DNA from: Echinostoma caproni
Lineage: Eukaryota; Platyhelminthes; Trematoda; Plagiorchiida; Echinostomatidae
NCBI GenBank assembly: GCA_900618425.1
Contig: UZAN01040039.1
Location: 7,721-71,720, forward strand
Length of the DNA stretch: 64,000 nt
Direction: 5' to 3'
Shown: piece after piece, positions 23,677 through 36,416 of the stretch
How positions within the stretch are numbered: the stretch's first letter is position 1
How the letters are laid out: each line of letters begins with the position of its first letter
The notes under the pieces: model-generated
Told to the model about the DNA's origin: nothing
What the model saw: only the letters and a program-made list of their open reading frames with translations
Databases searched by the model: none
Made by a program: the position numbers and the translations under genes

Positions 23677-24145
23677 TGTAATGTTTGCAGTAGTAGTAGT
23701 AGTAGCGCGCACGGAATTCGGAATGCAAACCACGCAATAAGAATCACCGGACACGAATCAAGGATTAGCTGTCACGCNACGGAAGCACTGGACCACAATG
23801 GTGCGAGCTCGCAATATCCTAGGTGAACGAGACGCGAGGAAAACGCCACAAGATTGGCAACTCATAGTTCGTTTATTGGAAGAAATGAAAGCGATTAAAT
23901 AATATGTACAAAAGAATGTCATTGGTTATGTAGGCTTCCACCAATCGAATGGCAATGCTGCTTGCATAATTCTGCCTCTGTCTGGACTACCTCAGATTGG
24001 CTGACACGACCCACCAATGACGTGTAGTCAGAAGCCATGCACGTGTCATTGACCTCATTTTTCAAATTTCATTGATCGTAAATGTCCAGAAACTGTAACA
24101 CGCCGCTCCAGGGTAGGCGTCATCACGTAGGCCTGGATCATCACA
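23677..24145. mobile_element. Solo LTR, copy 1 (469 bp)
   Basis: Starts TGTAATG and ends CATCACA (TG...CA with short inverted ends). It is flanked by GAGGT and GAGCT, a 5-bp target duplication with one mismatch. It matches 30186-30676 over its full length, roughly 80% by eye. Read on the minus strand it has a TATA-like TATTATTTAAT followed by CCAATAAACG, so the element probably points to the minus strand. An (AGT)n tract sits near the plus-strand left end (23689-23705). One ambiguous base at 23778. Length and ends resemble CsRn1-type Gypsy LTRs of liver flukes, from memory. Confidence 0.72.
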
Positions 24146-24212
24146 GAGCTTCAACGCCTTGGTTGACCATACAATCACATTATCACAGCCGTTAGTTCGT
24201 TGATGCGGAACC

Positions 24213-24442
24213 ATACCTTTTTGAGTTTAAGATGTCCGGAATCCAATTTAAGATGTCACAATATGAATTTAAGATGTTCGAGTATCAATTTTAGACGCCA
24301 TGTTGCTACGTGGATAGTACCTTGCACAGTACGGAGTGAGAACTATCAACATGACATCTTAAATTGATACTCGGACAACTTAAATTCATATTGTGACATC
24401 TTATTTTGGATCTCGGACATCCGAAACAGAAAAAAGATATAG
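24213..24442. mobile_element. Foldback element with 21-bp sub-repeats (copy 2)
   Basis: Inverted arms 24213-24306 and 24348-24442 around a 41-bp centre. Each arm consists of tandem 21-bp units starting TTTAAGATGTC, with successive units diverging after the core. The outer ends read ATACCTTTTT on the left and GAAAAAAGATATAG on the right, the same terminal pattern as the larger element at 2583-3402. No coding capacity. The RNA or single strand would form a hairpin almost end to end. Confidence 0.8.
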
Positions 24443-25087
24443 TCAACGACTAGTTCACGCTCTGTGACCCCGCTCAACGTAATCGCAGTTGAAGAATCAT
24501 CGAAACTTGAAGTTTTCATGTGGTTAAGTGACTGACTGATTTAGCTGGAGTTCACCCTTCCGCACCCTCGTCAGACACACATGCTCAGCTAGGCACATAC
24601 TGGGGTGTTATTTATACTCATCATGCGCATAGATGCATTTTTGAAGTTATATGTATACGGTAAGAAAAACTGCTTCGCTCCGTTTGAAGTTTCAATGTTC
24701 ATAGTTTTATTTCCCAGTTTCTCGTAAGCTTCTGCGAGTAACTTGCAATAAGTCTCAAAACAGAATAAAGATGTTAGAGACTGATAAGTTCGTGGCAACC
24801 GACCGGTCTTCCATTCCATTTGGAACTGGTTAGTGTAGCTTTTACAAAACAGTGACGAAAAGTTGCGTTTCTGAGCACAAGTATCATAATTTTATCATCA
24901 CTCTATGATGTAAAACCAGTTTATAGTTACTCTGCTGTGTAATTATATTCCATTATCATTTTGAATGTACGATGCTCAATAGATCGTTGAATGTTGAAAC
25001 TCTCATTTGGGATACACTGAATTAATTGAAGAGTCCCATTGCAAATATTTGAGGAAAAACGCGAAATAGCGAACAAGCTCGTTTTCG

Positions 25088-26108
25088 ATATGTAATAGGT
25101 AAATCACATTTGTATAACGTTTGATGTGTGTATGTGGATTGAATTGGTAAGTATAATAAGTTGTTTATGTGTGGTTTACAAACAAAAATGGGGTGGTGGG
25201 TGGATGGGAATGGGGAAGTGTCACAAGAGGGTTAGGCCTGAGTCAAGGTTAACTAACACCTGTTTGGGGTTCGAGGTCAATCGAAAGGGTCAATGGGTCA
25301 TGGAAGGAGTCAGCTCCAGTCATCCAACTAAATTCACTCCGTGGTCATGGCAGTTGAAGTGCTTTAACGAATCGTTTTTGGGAACAAAGCGATGGGTTAA
25401 ACAGACTGATGGCTAGTGCCTCAACTGTTGCTAAATGTTGTTGACGAACAGCCTTAAGTGAATAAGGAGGCACCCGGTAGATCACCTTGAAAGCGTATTC
25501 ACTCACAGCATGTCTCGTATTTATGAGATGTTCCATAATGGCACTTGTCATCGTTTTTCTATCCCCAGTAGTCAACTAGGCTGGTTTGTGTTCCTTGATC
25601 CTTTGGGAAAACTGCCTGATCGTACTACCTATGTATCTTGCCGAACATGAGCAAACAAATGAGTAGGTAGTCAGAAAAGGTAGAAATAGGCAAGTTAACT
25701 TTGAGATTCATGGAAATAATCGGTTGACTGGTGAACTGGAGGCGTAAACCTGCCACGGGAGATGCGCGTGTGATTGCTCTTTCCAAGCGCCGGTTGAGTA
25801 GCTCACTTTCGTGCTCTCCTTTGAAAAGGAGTTGCATGTATAAGTCTTTCTCATTTAGTGTTGTTATAAAAGGTCCTTTGGGTGTCTCAGTTCCATGACC
25901 CATTGACCCTTTCGATTGACCCCAAACCCCAAACAAGTGATAGTTAACCTTGACTCAGGCCTAACCCTCTTGTGACACTTCCCCATTCCCATCCACCCAC
26001 CACCCCATTTTTGTTTGTAAACCACACATAAACAACTTATTATACTTACCAATTCAATCCACATACACACATCAAACGTTATACAAATGTGATTTGCCTA
26101 TTACATAT
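25088..26108. mobile_element. Penelope-like fragment between 218-bp inverted repeats
   Basis: Arms 25088-25305 and 25891-26108 are equal in length and differ at about five positions. They enclose 585 bp that codes, on the minus strand, for the end of a Penelope-like polyprotein. Penelope-like elements are known to carry long terminal repeats in direct or inverted arrangement, so this looks like a 5'-truncated or rearranged copy in the inverted form. The sequence just outside the left arm shares AGCGAACAAGCTCGTTT with 37950-38040. Confidence 0.82.
25345..25866 (-). pseudogene. Penelope-like element: end of RT and GIY-YIG endonuclease
   Basis: Minus strand. The linker after the reverse transcriptase contains RLERAITRASPVAGL and LKVNLP. 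The GIY-YIG nuclease part follows, with the conserved CSCSARYIGSTIRQ and then KEHKPA before a stop where Trp is usual. Next come SAIMEHLINTRHAV and EALAISLFNPSLCSQK, the typical C-terminal block before LPW. The nuclease would nick target DNA during element insertion. It is broken by one frameshift near 25652-25658 and at least two stops replacing tryptophans (the internal one and the terminal LPW). No reverse-transcriptase core remains. Identification rests on the motif order of this family, which I consider distinctive. Confidence 0.82.
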
Positions 26109-26339
26109 TTATACACTGAATTATTTGTGAAACTGATAACCTAAATATTATGGAATAAACAATCCATTCCGCGAATAAGTTTCGGTCGAGGAAGGGCGGT
26201 TAAACCCTCAATCCGCGCATCTCACTAAAAACAAAAGCAACTGAATCAATCGATTGTATCGTGTATCAAGAAGCCGATCACTGCGGTTTGTTTGTCCGGT
26301 ACCTTCAACAACACTGCAGCAAGTCGCTGCTGATCAACC

Positions 26340-26410
26340 GGAGTAGCCCAAATGGTTAACGGATCCCCATGGACTGGCTCTCATCCCAGTGGTCTCGAGT
26401 GATGTGCAAT
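26340..26410 (+). mobile_element. Possible head of a second tRNA-like SINE type
   Basis: TAGCCCAAATGGTTAACGG resembles a polymerase III A box and GGTCTCGAGTG about 35 bp later a degenerate B box. A similar head, CCAATGGTTAAAGC, occurs at 44244-44262. Weak. Confidence 0.25.
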
Positions 26411-27486
26411 ACTGTTGATTTCTAACAATTTCTAACGTGTAAATCCTCCCGGGTCATTCATTAGCACGTTGATTTTGTTTGACAAATACACTTCTGAAAA
26501 TTTGCTATATTTGGAAAGGTTTTACAGGGGAACATAAATGTTTTGGCTACTTATAACTACATTCCACAAAATTTATTCCTGTTTTTAAAACGAACACCAT
26601 GCTATGGCGCTCCTTCACGCTTAGTTTATCACGTTATGATAGCACGAGGAAGTTCTGAGTTACAAACACTTTACTTCCGTCAACAACGAATGTGGTCCGA
26701 TACGTTGAACCTGATTTATCTTAACGTTTCCACCTGGCACAGAGGACGGTCACGACGGCCTAATAAAGTACAGATATTACGATAATGGTATGATTATGTC
26801 TGTGCAAATCACGTTTACCCGCATTTCGATTTCTGCCTTTCAGTAGCGGGATTCCGGGTGCAATTCGATGAAATGTCAGTTATTCAATCGGTAATTGATA
26901 TCTCATACGTGCCCTTTCATCAAGTATGGTGTTGCTTAATTTATTCACAACACGGTCACCGAGGAAACTCCATGGGTTAACATTTTTCAAGCGCAGTACA
27001 TAGACCAAAACAAGGACATTCTAGCTTTTGGTCAACAGTGGTGCAATGATATAAAGCTTGGAAAGCGATACAAATTTACAACATTTCTACATGTTGTGCC
27101 CAGATCAGCTGGGCTACAATCAATCATTCAATCACCTCTGTGTACTAAGAACCTCATACAAATTAGCTACAACGAACTAGACACAGGACATAGTTCGGCT
27201 TTTAGAGTGAATCTAGCGGACACAGGGCGTAAACTAAACCGATCTATTCGGCTGGTCCTTTGCCACAGTACAAAACAGCGCAGAAACTAGTCAGCCTGCT
27301 TTAATCCTCCCAATCTATTGGCTGTTTAGTAGTTGATTGGTTTCCGTGTATCACTTTGACGACAAATACACAACGCGTCTATGATTACTTAAGCCAGTGA
27401 AATGATTCGGCCTTGTGTCACACTTTCTTGGGTTTCTGCTGATACAGTTGAACAATAATGATTGACAACTCAATTGTTTACCATTA

Positions 27487-27531
27487 TTTCTGACCTGACA
27501 AGTGTAAGTTTGTCACTTGTCAGGTCAGAAA
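27487..27531. repeat. Perfect 18-bp-stem hairpin
   Basis: The arm TTTCTGACCTGACAAGTG (27487-27504) is exactly complementary to 27514-27531, with a 9-nt loop. No tandem copies. It could be a miniature foldback element or a cruciform-prone site. It is short for a microRNA precursor. Confidence 0.9.
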
Positions 27532-28949
27532 AGAAACACCAGGAGAAAGCAGAGCAATGAAAGTGAAAATAGATTTAGAAGTAAAGGGAAGACAGAAATC
27601 ACTAACGTTGTAAAATATTAGAGCTGGTATAACCTATCGCCTTGAAACCATCACCTATATAAACCACTGTGGTTTCCCAGTTGACTATTGATTAAGAATC
27701 GTCTTCGAGCAACCATTAGTTTCTTGTTAGCATTCTTACGAATGTCACGCAGTAGTGGCAGCTACTGAGCTTGAACCACGAGCATACTTCCCAACTTATT
27801 GGACAGCCCTGATTTGATCATGCCCTATTTTTTAATACTTAATGTATCTTTATTTGGCATCAGAGTAACAAAAACACTGTTCTTAGTTTCACATGAAATT
27901 ATTTTTCAACGGATATTTTTAGCCGCGTGAGTTAAGTAACGTACCTAAATGCGATTATGTGAATTATAAAACATATTCACCATTGGTCTTTATCATCTAT
28001 GAATAATACTGCATTCATATTAACGTCATTGACACCTATTAGGTATAGTTCGTCAATATAACCGGAACAATAGGCCAATGCTTGAGAATAAAACTCCTTT
28101 CTTTGAGCTTTATGAGTAATATATCAGCCACAATCGGGCCCGGAGGTGAGTCTAATGAACTCCGTCTTTTAGCCTATGGAAATGGCGAAAAGCGGGTAAG
28201 TAAGTATTATTGTTTGACAAACCCAATGTGATTTTTTTGTGATCTTATCCAGTTGAATGACAAACACATCTGTGAAAAATTTCTTGGTAAGGGATCTCTG
28301 GAAAGCTGCGACCATACCTCAAGTGGAAAGGATGCATCCCATCAATGGAGGCGAAGCCTTACAAGATTGACTGCCACGTTGATTGTTTTGTACTCTTCCT
28401 TTTTTGTCCATTTCTAAAAATCATCTTGCACATCATTTTCGACTAGAATATGACCACGCTCGCAGACCACAGCCAATTAATCTTATTAATCTTATCTGCC
28501 ACAGACGATTTTAATGACGTCAACCTCATGATGAAAGTAGATGAAGTATACAGTTTTGAAACAATAAGCAAGTGGAATATGATTCCTGAACTTCATGTTG
28601 CCCTTGAGAAAGTTGTTCATATAAACTAAATATCCATTCTGTTGTCCAAATCACGTGTTCAAAATAAAACCATACATCCTTTTCAGAACGGAAAACAAAC
28701 AAAATACTACAAAAGATACAATTAGTGCAGTATTTTACATGTTCCGTGTATCACATCTATGGGGACTCATTGTGGGGGTTGTGTTTCCTCTCAATGGCAC
28801 TTCTTTCTAAAAAATAAACCAGGCAGTACCGCGAACTGCACATATAAAATCAAATATGAAAGGTATGAGGATACACGCACACCCGTCACTATAGTTCGAA
28901 AACGATATAAGTCTATTCAACAAATTGTGTCACATAACACCCATTAAAT

Positions 28950-29560
28950 TAAAACAGCTAGTGTTATAGCAATGCGCGATTTGCACTCAAAACGATTTCA
29001 TTACATCTGAAGGGTTGCATACTAAGAAAAGCTAAATTATAAAATCCATCGTTATGGGAAAAATGAGATCCCTAAACCCTTTCGAACATCATGATTTGGA
29101 CAACCAGATGACAATTTGCCAACAGTTGTTGTACTGTCGAAGACGATGGGATTTTGTCACTAAGCAAATGGTATGCACTCGATTGTTGTCTCCAATTCTG
29201 AATCCAATTTGGCCACAGTGTTTAAGTCGTTGAGGTCACCAACGCGCGGGATGAAAAATGAGATTTTAAGTCACATCCTCTTCTCATTTCTATTTTCTCC
29301 AGGCAACTCTTGATGAGACGCATCATACTACTACCCTTCTGAAAGATGACAATGGTATTTTTTAATCAAATCCTGCCAAGCACAATAAAAAGGCATTATA
29401 TAAGCTGTAGATTTTGAAATTCCTACTCAATTGATATTCATTTTCAAACTTTTTACTCTACATTTCTTTGAACTGCTGATGCTATTTTCCTCACTATTTT
29501 GTGACTGTACGCGATGATAAATGTTCGTGGAGTACAAGAAGCTGAGAATCCATCTATTAG
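28950..29560. other. No recognisable gene
   Basis: AT-rich; no ORF with support on either strand. Confidence 0.45.
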
Positions 29561-29606
29561 GATGAATAAAGCGATTTCTGACTTGACTTGACTGACTTGA
29601 TTTGAT
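29561..29606 (+). repeat. LINE-type 3' tail, AATAAA then (TGACT)n
   Basis: GATGAATAAAGCGATTTC is followed by TGACTTGACTTGACTGACT. Short 5-bp tandem repeats after an AATAAA are a hallmark of CR1/Jockey-type 3' ends. A variant with TTGAT units lies at 36385-36416. Confidence 0.5.
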
Positions 29607-30185
29607 GCATGAGTTGTTTTTCCATACAATATTGGATTCGGCTGTGTAATGAACTCCAACAGCCGCTATGCCTATTTTTTTGTGCCAAAAGAAAATAGCA
29701 CCTCTGAATAGTAATCTTACCATTGACTCATTTCCATTATCTATCTACTTTGTTCTATCCTGCTGTCACGACAATCCATGGGGAGTCATTTCTTATCCTG
29801 ATTTCATTGCCGATTGGATACTGATTGGCATCTTCCCGGTTCAACGTAACTAAAGTGACTCTCCACTCCTTCCCTTATTCAAGCAATAAGCAGTGGAGTT
29901 TATTTCTGTTTTCCGCGTTGGTTATTCTCCACTGTATCAACCACAGAGCATTAGGCTGCTGAGGATACAGATCTCAAACAAACACTTGACTATGGTCCGT
30001 TAACCAGATGATTTCGTGGGATGAAAACCTTATTCATTTCCTTTGTGTAACCTCTTGTGTGACGTTTTGCATCCTTCAAGGATACACTTCTTCGATTGGA
30101 AGATCCACTGAACGAGTTGTGAACTGTAAGCTCTATTTTCATTGAACGAATCACACATCCATACCTCATCATAAATTGCAGCCGA

Positions 30186-30195
30186 TGTAATGATT

Positions 30196-30228
<33 letters not shown>

Positions 30229-30676
30229 CGCACGGAATTCGGAACACAAACCATGAAAGAGGAATCACAGGACACGAATCTAGGATCAGCTATCACGGAC
30301 TAGATTACGGTAGTACTGGACCGCTATGGCACGAGCTCGCAACATCCTAGGTGAACGAGACGCGAGGAATAGGCCACAAGACTGGCAACTCATAGTTCGT
30401 TTATTGGAAGAAATGAAAGCGATTAAGTAATATGTACAAAAGAATGCCATTGGTTATCTAGGCTTCTACCAGTCATATTACAGCATAGTATCATTCTGCT
30501 TCTGTCTGCACTGTCTCGGATTGGCTGGCACGATCCACCAATGGCGTTTAGTCAGAAGCCGTGACGCATACGCTCGTCACTGACGTCGCTTTTCAAATTC
30601 GATTGATCGTAAATGTCCAGAAACTGTAACGCATCGCTCCAGGGTAGGCATCATCACGAAGGCCTGGGTCACCACA
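30186..30676. mobile_element. Solo LTR, copy 2 (491 bp)
   Basis: Starts TGTAATG and ends ACCACA, flanked by GCCGA and ACCGA (4 of 5 bases match). It is a full-length match to the LTR at 23677-24145 in the same orientation. The (AGT)n tract is longer here (30198-30228), which explains part of the length difference. Since each copy has its own flanking duplication and no gag-pol lies between them, they are two independent solo LTRs, not one element. Confidence 0.72.
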
Positions 30677-33600
30677 ACCGATCTCATGAGAAGGAAGTTA
30701 CAAATCTGGACTACCGGTTAACACTATGGATTTCTCAAAGCAAACAAAGTTCGACATCTTTATTCCATGCCTAGCGAATGACAAATGTCAGCCGAAAATC
30801 CAAATTTTGCGGTTTGTCTGTGGTTATGCGCATGTGCACACGTATGTGTGTGTGCTTGATATAGTGACAAGTCATGTTGTAAGTGGTGTTTGGACGTTAA
30901 ATATGAATTACCATTCGCGCAAGCGATAATGGACCTAGTGTGTACAGATTTAGGATTGGAAAATTGGTGGATTATCTGGTTCTCTTATTAATTGCATGTA
31001 ATTTGAGCGGAATCCAATCTCCATGAGCAAAGCAACACTGACGTATAGTGCACACCAAAATTACAACCAGCCCGTTCTTCGCAATTTCGTTAATACAACG
31101 CATGCAAACTTCTTTTCCTGGTAAACAAAAATTAGAAGCATCCCCAAATGGTAAATGCGTGAACGATTGGCGTACCAAGGAAATTTTATCCCATAGCATG
31201 TCAGAATACAGGGCTGAGACATGCTGTTTCCACAGTCGGGTCATCTAGTTCTGATAATTGTACCGCTTCACGAAGTTCAGTCAGCAGCCTGTTTTCAGCC
31301 TATCAAAAACAACTTCTAACATATCCCTTGCTATTGCTTTAGAAGAATGCAGTGGGCAATGTTTACGGTTTTTTCACTGGTTACGATTTGTCGTGGCTCC
31401 AGTAAATACCATCAGTAACAGTGACCAGTATGGTGTTTGAATGAGATATAGCAAATTGAGTATCCGTGTTTTCCGGGTGCCTACTGTATATTGGTTTTGA
31501 ACTAGACAAACGGACTAAGTTCTATTCCACACCAGAGCCCTTTCGGTGTTCAGTATATGCAAATCTGTTCTCCCCTCGAAACTGATCGGGCGAGTGATCT
31601 TAAGACAACGGTTTAATGTTCGTCAACTGACATGACCGTTATCAAAATTTCATATTTTGTCCTCATTTGTGACACACGCGTGCTTCCGTTGCACGGTATC
31701 TAATACATTTTCTAACTAGATTTTTTCTTGCAATTAACACAACATTTCACCAAAAGAATATGGTCACTTTTTGATTCCATGACGTTCAATTTTCCAAGTG
31801 ATGCAAAACATCTCTTTAAAATCTCCATTGTAACCAGTGACCTTGGAGTAAATGACAAGTAGCGCAGCCAATTCGAACTATGACCAATTAAAAATATGCT
31901 CCGTTAAGACGTCTAACATATTCCTTTTGTTTGACATGACAAATTTTCATGGTGCACAGCATGGATCATTTGACTACTGTTCAGCCATGTTGGATTGTTC
32001 TATGTTCCTTCTGCGTTCAGACAAATGGTGAAAAAAGTTCTTGATCGAAAGGTAAGGATCAATAAGTTACCGTTTTTACACAGAGGATGCAGTTTACCTA
32101 TGGGAATATGCAAGCCACCATCACGTGTCCATTTATGCCGTTTATCTGTTATACAATGGGTTGATACAAATGCTTCGTTTCTTTAGTTACCTAATCAGTA
32201 TCATCAAGGAAATGTATGAATCAATGAATAAGTGTTCATGATGACAACAACCTAAGTTTGGAATATAACTCGCTAATTTCCGGGAAATGCAGGGAAATTT
32301 ACGTAAGATGACAGATAACTCTCGCTTAACGACACAGTTTATGAAGCATTGAATGCTGTGTTATCCAGATACATAGATGTTTTAGAAAGTTTATTACATC
32401 TGTAAATGGAGACAGCCAAATATATTTATCTGTATAAAATATATGGCTGGTTTTGAAGTTAAGTTTATTTCTCTCAGAACATATATATTATGAGTCACTT
32501 ATATCACTCAAAAGGGATACCACGTTTTATTCTATTTCGATCATTGATATCTTCATACGTAATAGTTGTTTTCAATGATTGCTTTACGCAAGAGGTGGGT
32601 TTTGTTGTTCAAGGGAATACCTCCTTCATGACTGTGTGGCTAGAACTGGACATTTAAAGATCGAATAAATTTGCTACCCTTGGTGTCAGTTGTAGGTAGT
32701 AGTTGTGGTGGCAGTAGTTAGCTGTCAGGTAATCGTTCTGTTTGTCCGTTTTATTTACACACAAGAATCATCCTGCCGCCGTAGTTCGAGCGGTTAAAAG
32801 TATTTAAGTGTTGTTGCTGTTTTAATTATTCTTATTAATAATATGATCATCCTCGTAATCATTGTTGTTGACGGTAGGTATGGTAGATGTGGTGGTCGTG
32901 GTGGTCAATGTTCTACAGATGTTTAAATTGGTCTTATGCAGAATTGTCTGTGAATGCCCTATATCCGGTTCCATTGAACCAAATGTTCTTCACTGTGTTC
33001 ATATCCCTTAAGAACCAAAATGCGATTGTTGATACTAATTCGTTTTGCATGTTCTTCTTGTCAGTGATCAGATTAATGATAAATCTGCGCATCTTGCGAT
33101 GCTGCATGACTCATTTGGGCTGAGTCTTTTCGGCGTTTGCTTACTGTCACTACACGTTTGCATAAACCAAAACTCTGCTTTAATGCACAATATTTTCAAT
33201 GCGAAAAGTATGACTCACTGGCCACAGTTTTTGCTTGGCTATCACTGCACTCGTTAGACTCGTCACTTCATCTTCAAAGGCCGTGACGACCTGATGGACT
33301 TCATTAGTCGAAATAATCTCAGTGTTTGATTTATTTACCCTTTGATTTGTGTTCAAATGATACTCATTGTTGGCACAACGGATGCTGGTATCTATTTCAT
33401 TTGCTAAGCTGTTTACATTGCATATGGGATAAGCTAGAAAGTAACTCACACGTCTAGTCGCAGTCAGAATGAATCAAGTTTTGTCACGGTTTTGTGAAAT
33501 AAGTTCGATTGAATCCGGAACACGAAAATTCTGACGGGAAACGTTTGAAAGATATGTTCATCAGTTTGTCGTTAGATTGAGAGACTGTGAGTAAAGTTTT

Positions 33601-36384
33601 AATCCGGCTTCTGAGTAGAGTGGTGCGTTTTGAGCTGTTCCTATGATCCACGTTCAGTTGAACGATAAACTGTCGATACTGACCTCATCAGTGGTTGTGT
33701 ACTGTTTCAAATTGGGTTATGATGCACGTAACGTAGGTCAAAAGGCATGAAAGCTATCTAGCCAGATTACGGAGCATCAGTTAAACTAATTAAAACATTA
33801 TCAGCCCGGATCAATAGAGAGTACAATCTTAACGCACTTGGTCGACACTGAGCACCAGATAAATCCAGATGTCACTATCAAAGTTGTCTACCTTGCCTCT
33901 CTCTCCCCCCTCACCCCAGCACATAGTTAACAGTGTTCAATGGCCCACACTGACAATAACCAAGACGATCGGGATTCGAGAGATTGACCCCTGAAGTTTG
34001 CACATATCGTCATAATCTTATCACCAATTCGCCTCCGTTATTGATCATTTCGTGTACAGTATGGAGTATCACTACTTGCCAAAATGTGAACATTGTTATG
34101 AAATATTCAGGCTGAAAGTGTCCCACTTAAATATCAACCCTGGGCGGTAGTGATGTGGGATGGCCGTTTTACTCAAAATTTGTATGAATTATTCACTAGT
34201 GCGATTCACCCACCCATCGTACAGCGATTCCTGTGCAGGAAGCCCACCAGCACAACCGCGGCCGCCTAACCTTCTATCAGATGGCGCTTATTAAAGCTAG
34301 TTTGTATGGGTAATCTCGACAATAATGAGAACACTGAATGATGTGTAGTTTTTATAAAATTTCCATTTGGTCGTCCCTTCAGAAACATTAGTTGTTAATA
34401 CCTTCATCTGTATCAGCTTACTATTAGGGAAAACGGCAAGAAGAAACCGACAAAGGGGAAGAATGATTGTTCTGGAGATATGCGTCAAATAACGTAGTAC
34501 CATAGACAAACAACTGACCACTGACTATCCTGGCGCGAGCACTCGAACTATCACAAACCAATCACAAAAGGGCTTGTGACTTCACCAAACAAATTAGAAC
34601 TGCTCCGATAAATAACAACAGCAAAAGTGATGCATATCACGAGACGCGCGATCGATCGAGTTTGCTTGCTTGCTTGTTTTAAGTAAATAAATTCACGTGA
34701 CTTGTACAGTGAATTTTCCGATCATGGAAAAGCACATGCTAACAGAACCGTTTTAATTAGGTTCGGTGGGACACCGATACCCACATCCTGTTGATGAAAA
34801 TAACATTCGTCTTGATGCCTATCAAGTGGGGCTGTAAATGTATTCAGTATTCAGCGAATAAGATCCGGGGTGAGACACAGAAGAATGCAGAACACTCTAA
34901 TTTTTATAATTTACTGTAAACTCACATTTTACAGGAAACGTGTTCACCAAACCTATTCATGACTATAGTTCAGTATCCAACAGCCTGTGCCAATTATATG
35001 ACTTGAACACTGAATGGTTTATATTCAATAAAGTTAACACTATAACTTTTCTTAGAACTAGACATCCTATAATATCAGAGGAGCTTTATAGTGATAGACA
35101 CAACTTGTATTATTGCCCTGGATTCGAAACCGTACAGAAGGAATTGTGATGTATGGAATAATTGATGCGATTGAGTTATCGTATTTTCACTGGATACTAA
35201 CTAACTTTCTGTTCTGGGAATTCACAAACCTAAGCACCGACCAGATGACCGGGGTTTGAGAACTTGAACCAAAAGATGCTTGTTTTTTTGATTAAGTCCA
35301 TAGAGTAGATTTGAGCGGACAGCTTGCTGATTTCCGACCTAGTAAAATACTGAACGGTTCCTCCTGTGATCACTATAACGATTTTGTTGTTTGTTTATTC
35401 AATATTCATAACAGACATAAAAACAGTCTCCTTTTAGACTATAGTATGATAGCGATAACGGTCATTGCTCTTCAATACGACTGGCTCTGCTGAAAGACCA
35501 TGTGTTGCTACCGGGCACAATTTTACCAGGCGTTTGGCACTGCATATGGTCACCGGGTATCTTATTTGTAGGCCTCCTTCAGGCGGTATAGGTTCACTAC
35601 CCACACATTAAGCGCATCGCTCACCGCGATAACCGACAAATAGCAGCAGACAGCTGTTGCCTCCCTGTTTATAAACGTTAATCAGACAGTTAGTTTTTGT
35701 CGTTCTGCGACTCGAATCGCGATCGAAAAACTTCACCTCCTGACTACACCTCGCCGTCGTTCTATCCTATAATCTCTCCCAGACTAGTCAGGAAGAGGAT
35801 GCTCAATAATAAGGTTCGTAAACCTTCTTTTTAGGCTTTTAAGCTAAGGAAGGATGCTTTTCTCCAAACTGGGATTTTAAAATTCGTGGTCACATGCATC
35901 TTCTCCTCTACCTGTACTGTTCACATGTATTCTTTTCGGATTTTACCGAAAAGGATTTCATATTCATTTTCAGACAAATCAAACTTCCTCCGCTGTGTAG
36001 TGTTCTGGTTAATTTTGTTGTATGCAATCGCATCGATGTATGTGACAGAATTTCTAGAGGAATTTTGAATAATGTAGGTCATTGTGTGCACAATGAACTT
36101 GTTAAAACCCTATCAAACCCTGTACCCGCTTCCATTTTTAAGCTTTCTTTCTACACGCATCGCCGCATATGGAAACAGCATCCTCTCTTATCTTTCCCGA
36201 TTTTTGGTGAACCGGTACCAGTTTTTGCAGGTCCGATGAAATATCTTTTGAGTTTTTTTAACTAGTATCAGCATCGTATTACTCTCCATGTGCTAATCAC
36301 TTTGTTTACTTCCTTCAAATTTTGCTTCTTTTGACTGTCTCCACAGCATTCTTGTGAAAATGATTGAAGATTTGCTCTTTGGGT
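30677..36384. other. No recognisable gene
   Basis: Sparse short ORFs only. A plus-strand frame at 35977-36265 follows a fair acceptor (TTCATTTTCAG) but has no other support. Confidence 0.45.
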
Positions 36385-36416
36385 GCATGAAGATGATTCT
36401 GATTTGATTTGATTTA
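36385..36416 (+). repeat. LINE-type 3' tail, (TTGAT)n
   Basis: ATGAAGATGATTC followed by TGATTTGATTTGATTT. Compare the tail at 29561-29606; the upstream 80 bp is not clearly alignable. Confidence 0.4.

Noticed and set aside
23677..30676. A single full-length LTR retrotransposon between the two LTRs
   Set aside because: Each LTR has its own flanking near-duplication, the outer flanks do not match each other, divergence is about 20%, and no gag-pol frames lie between.
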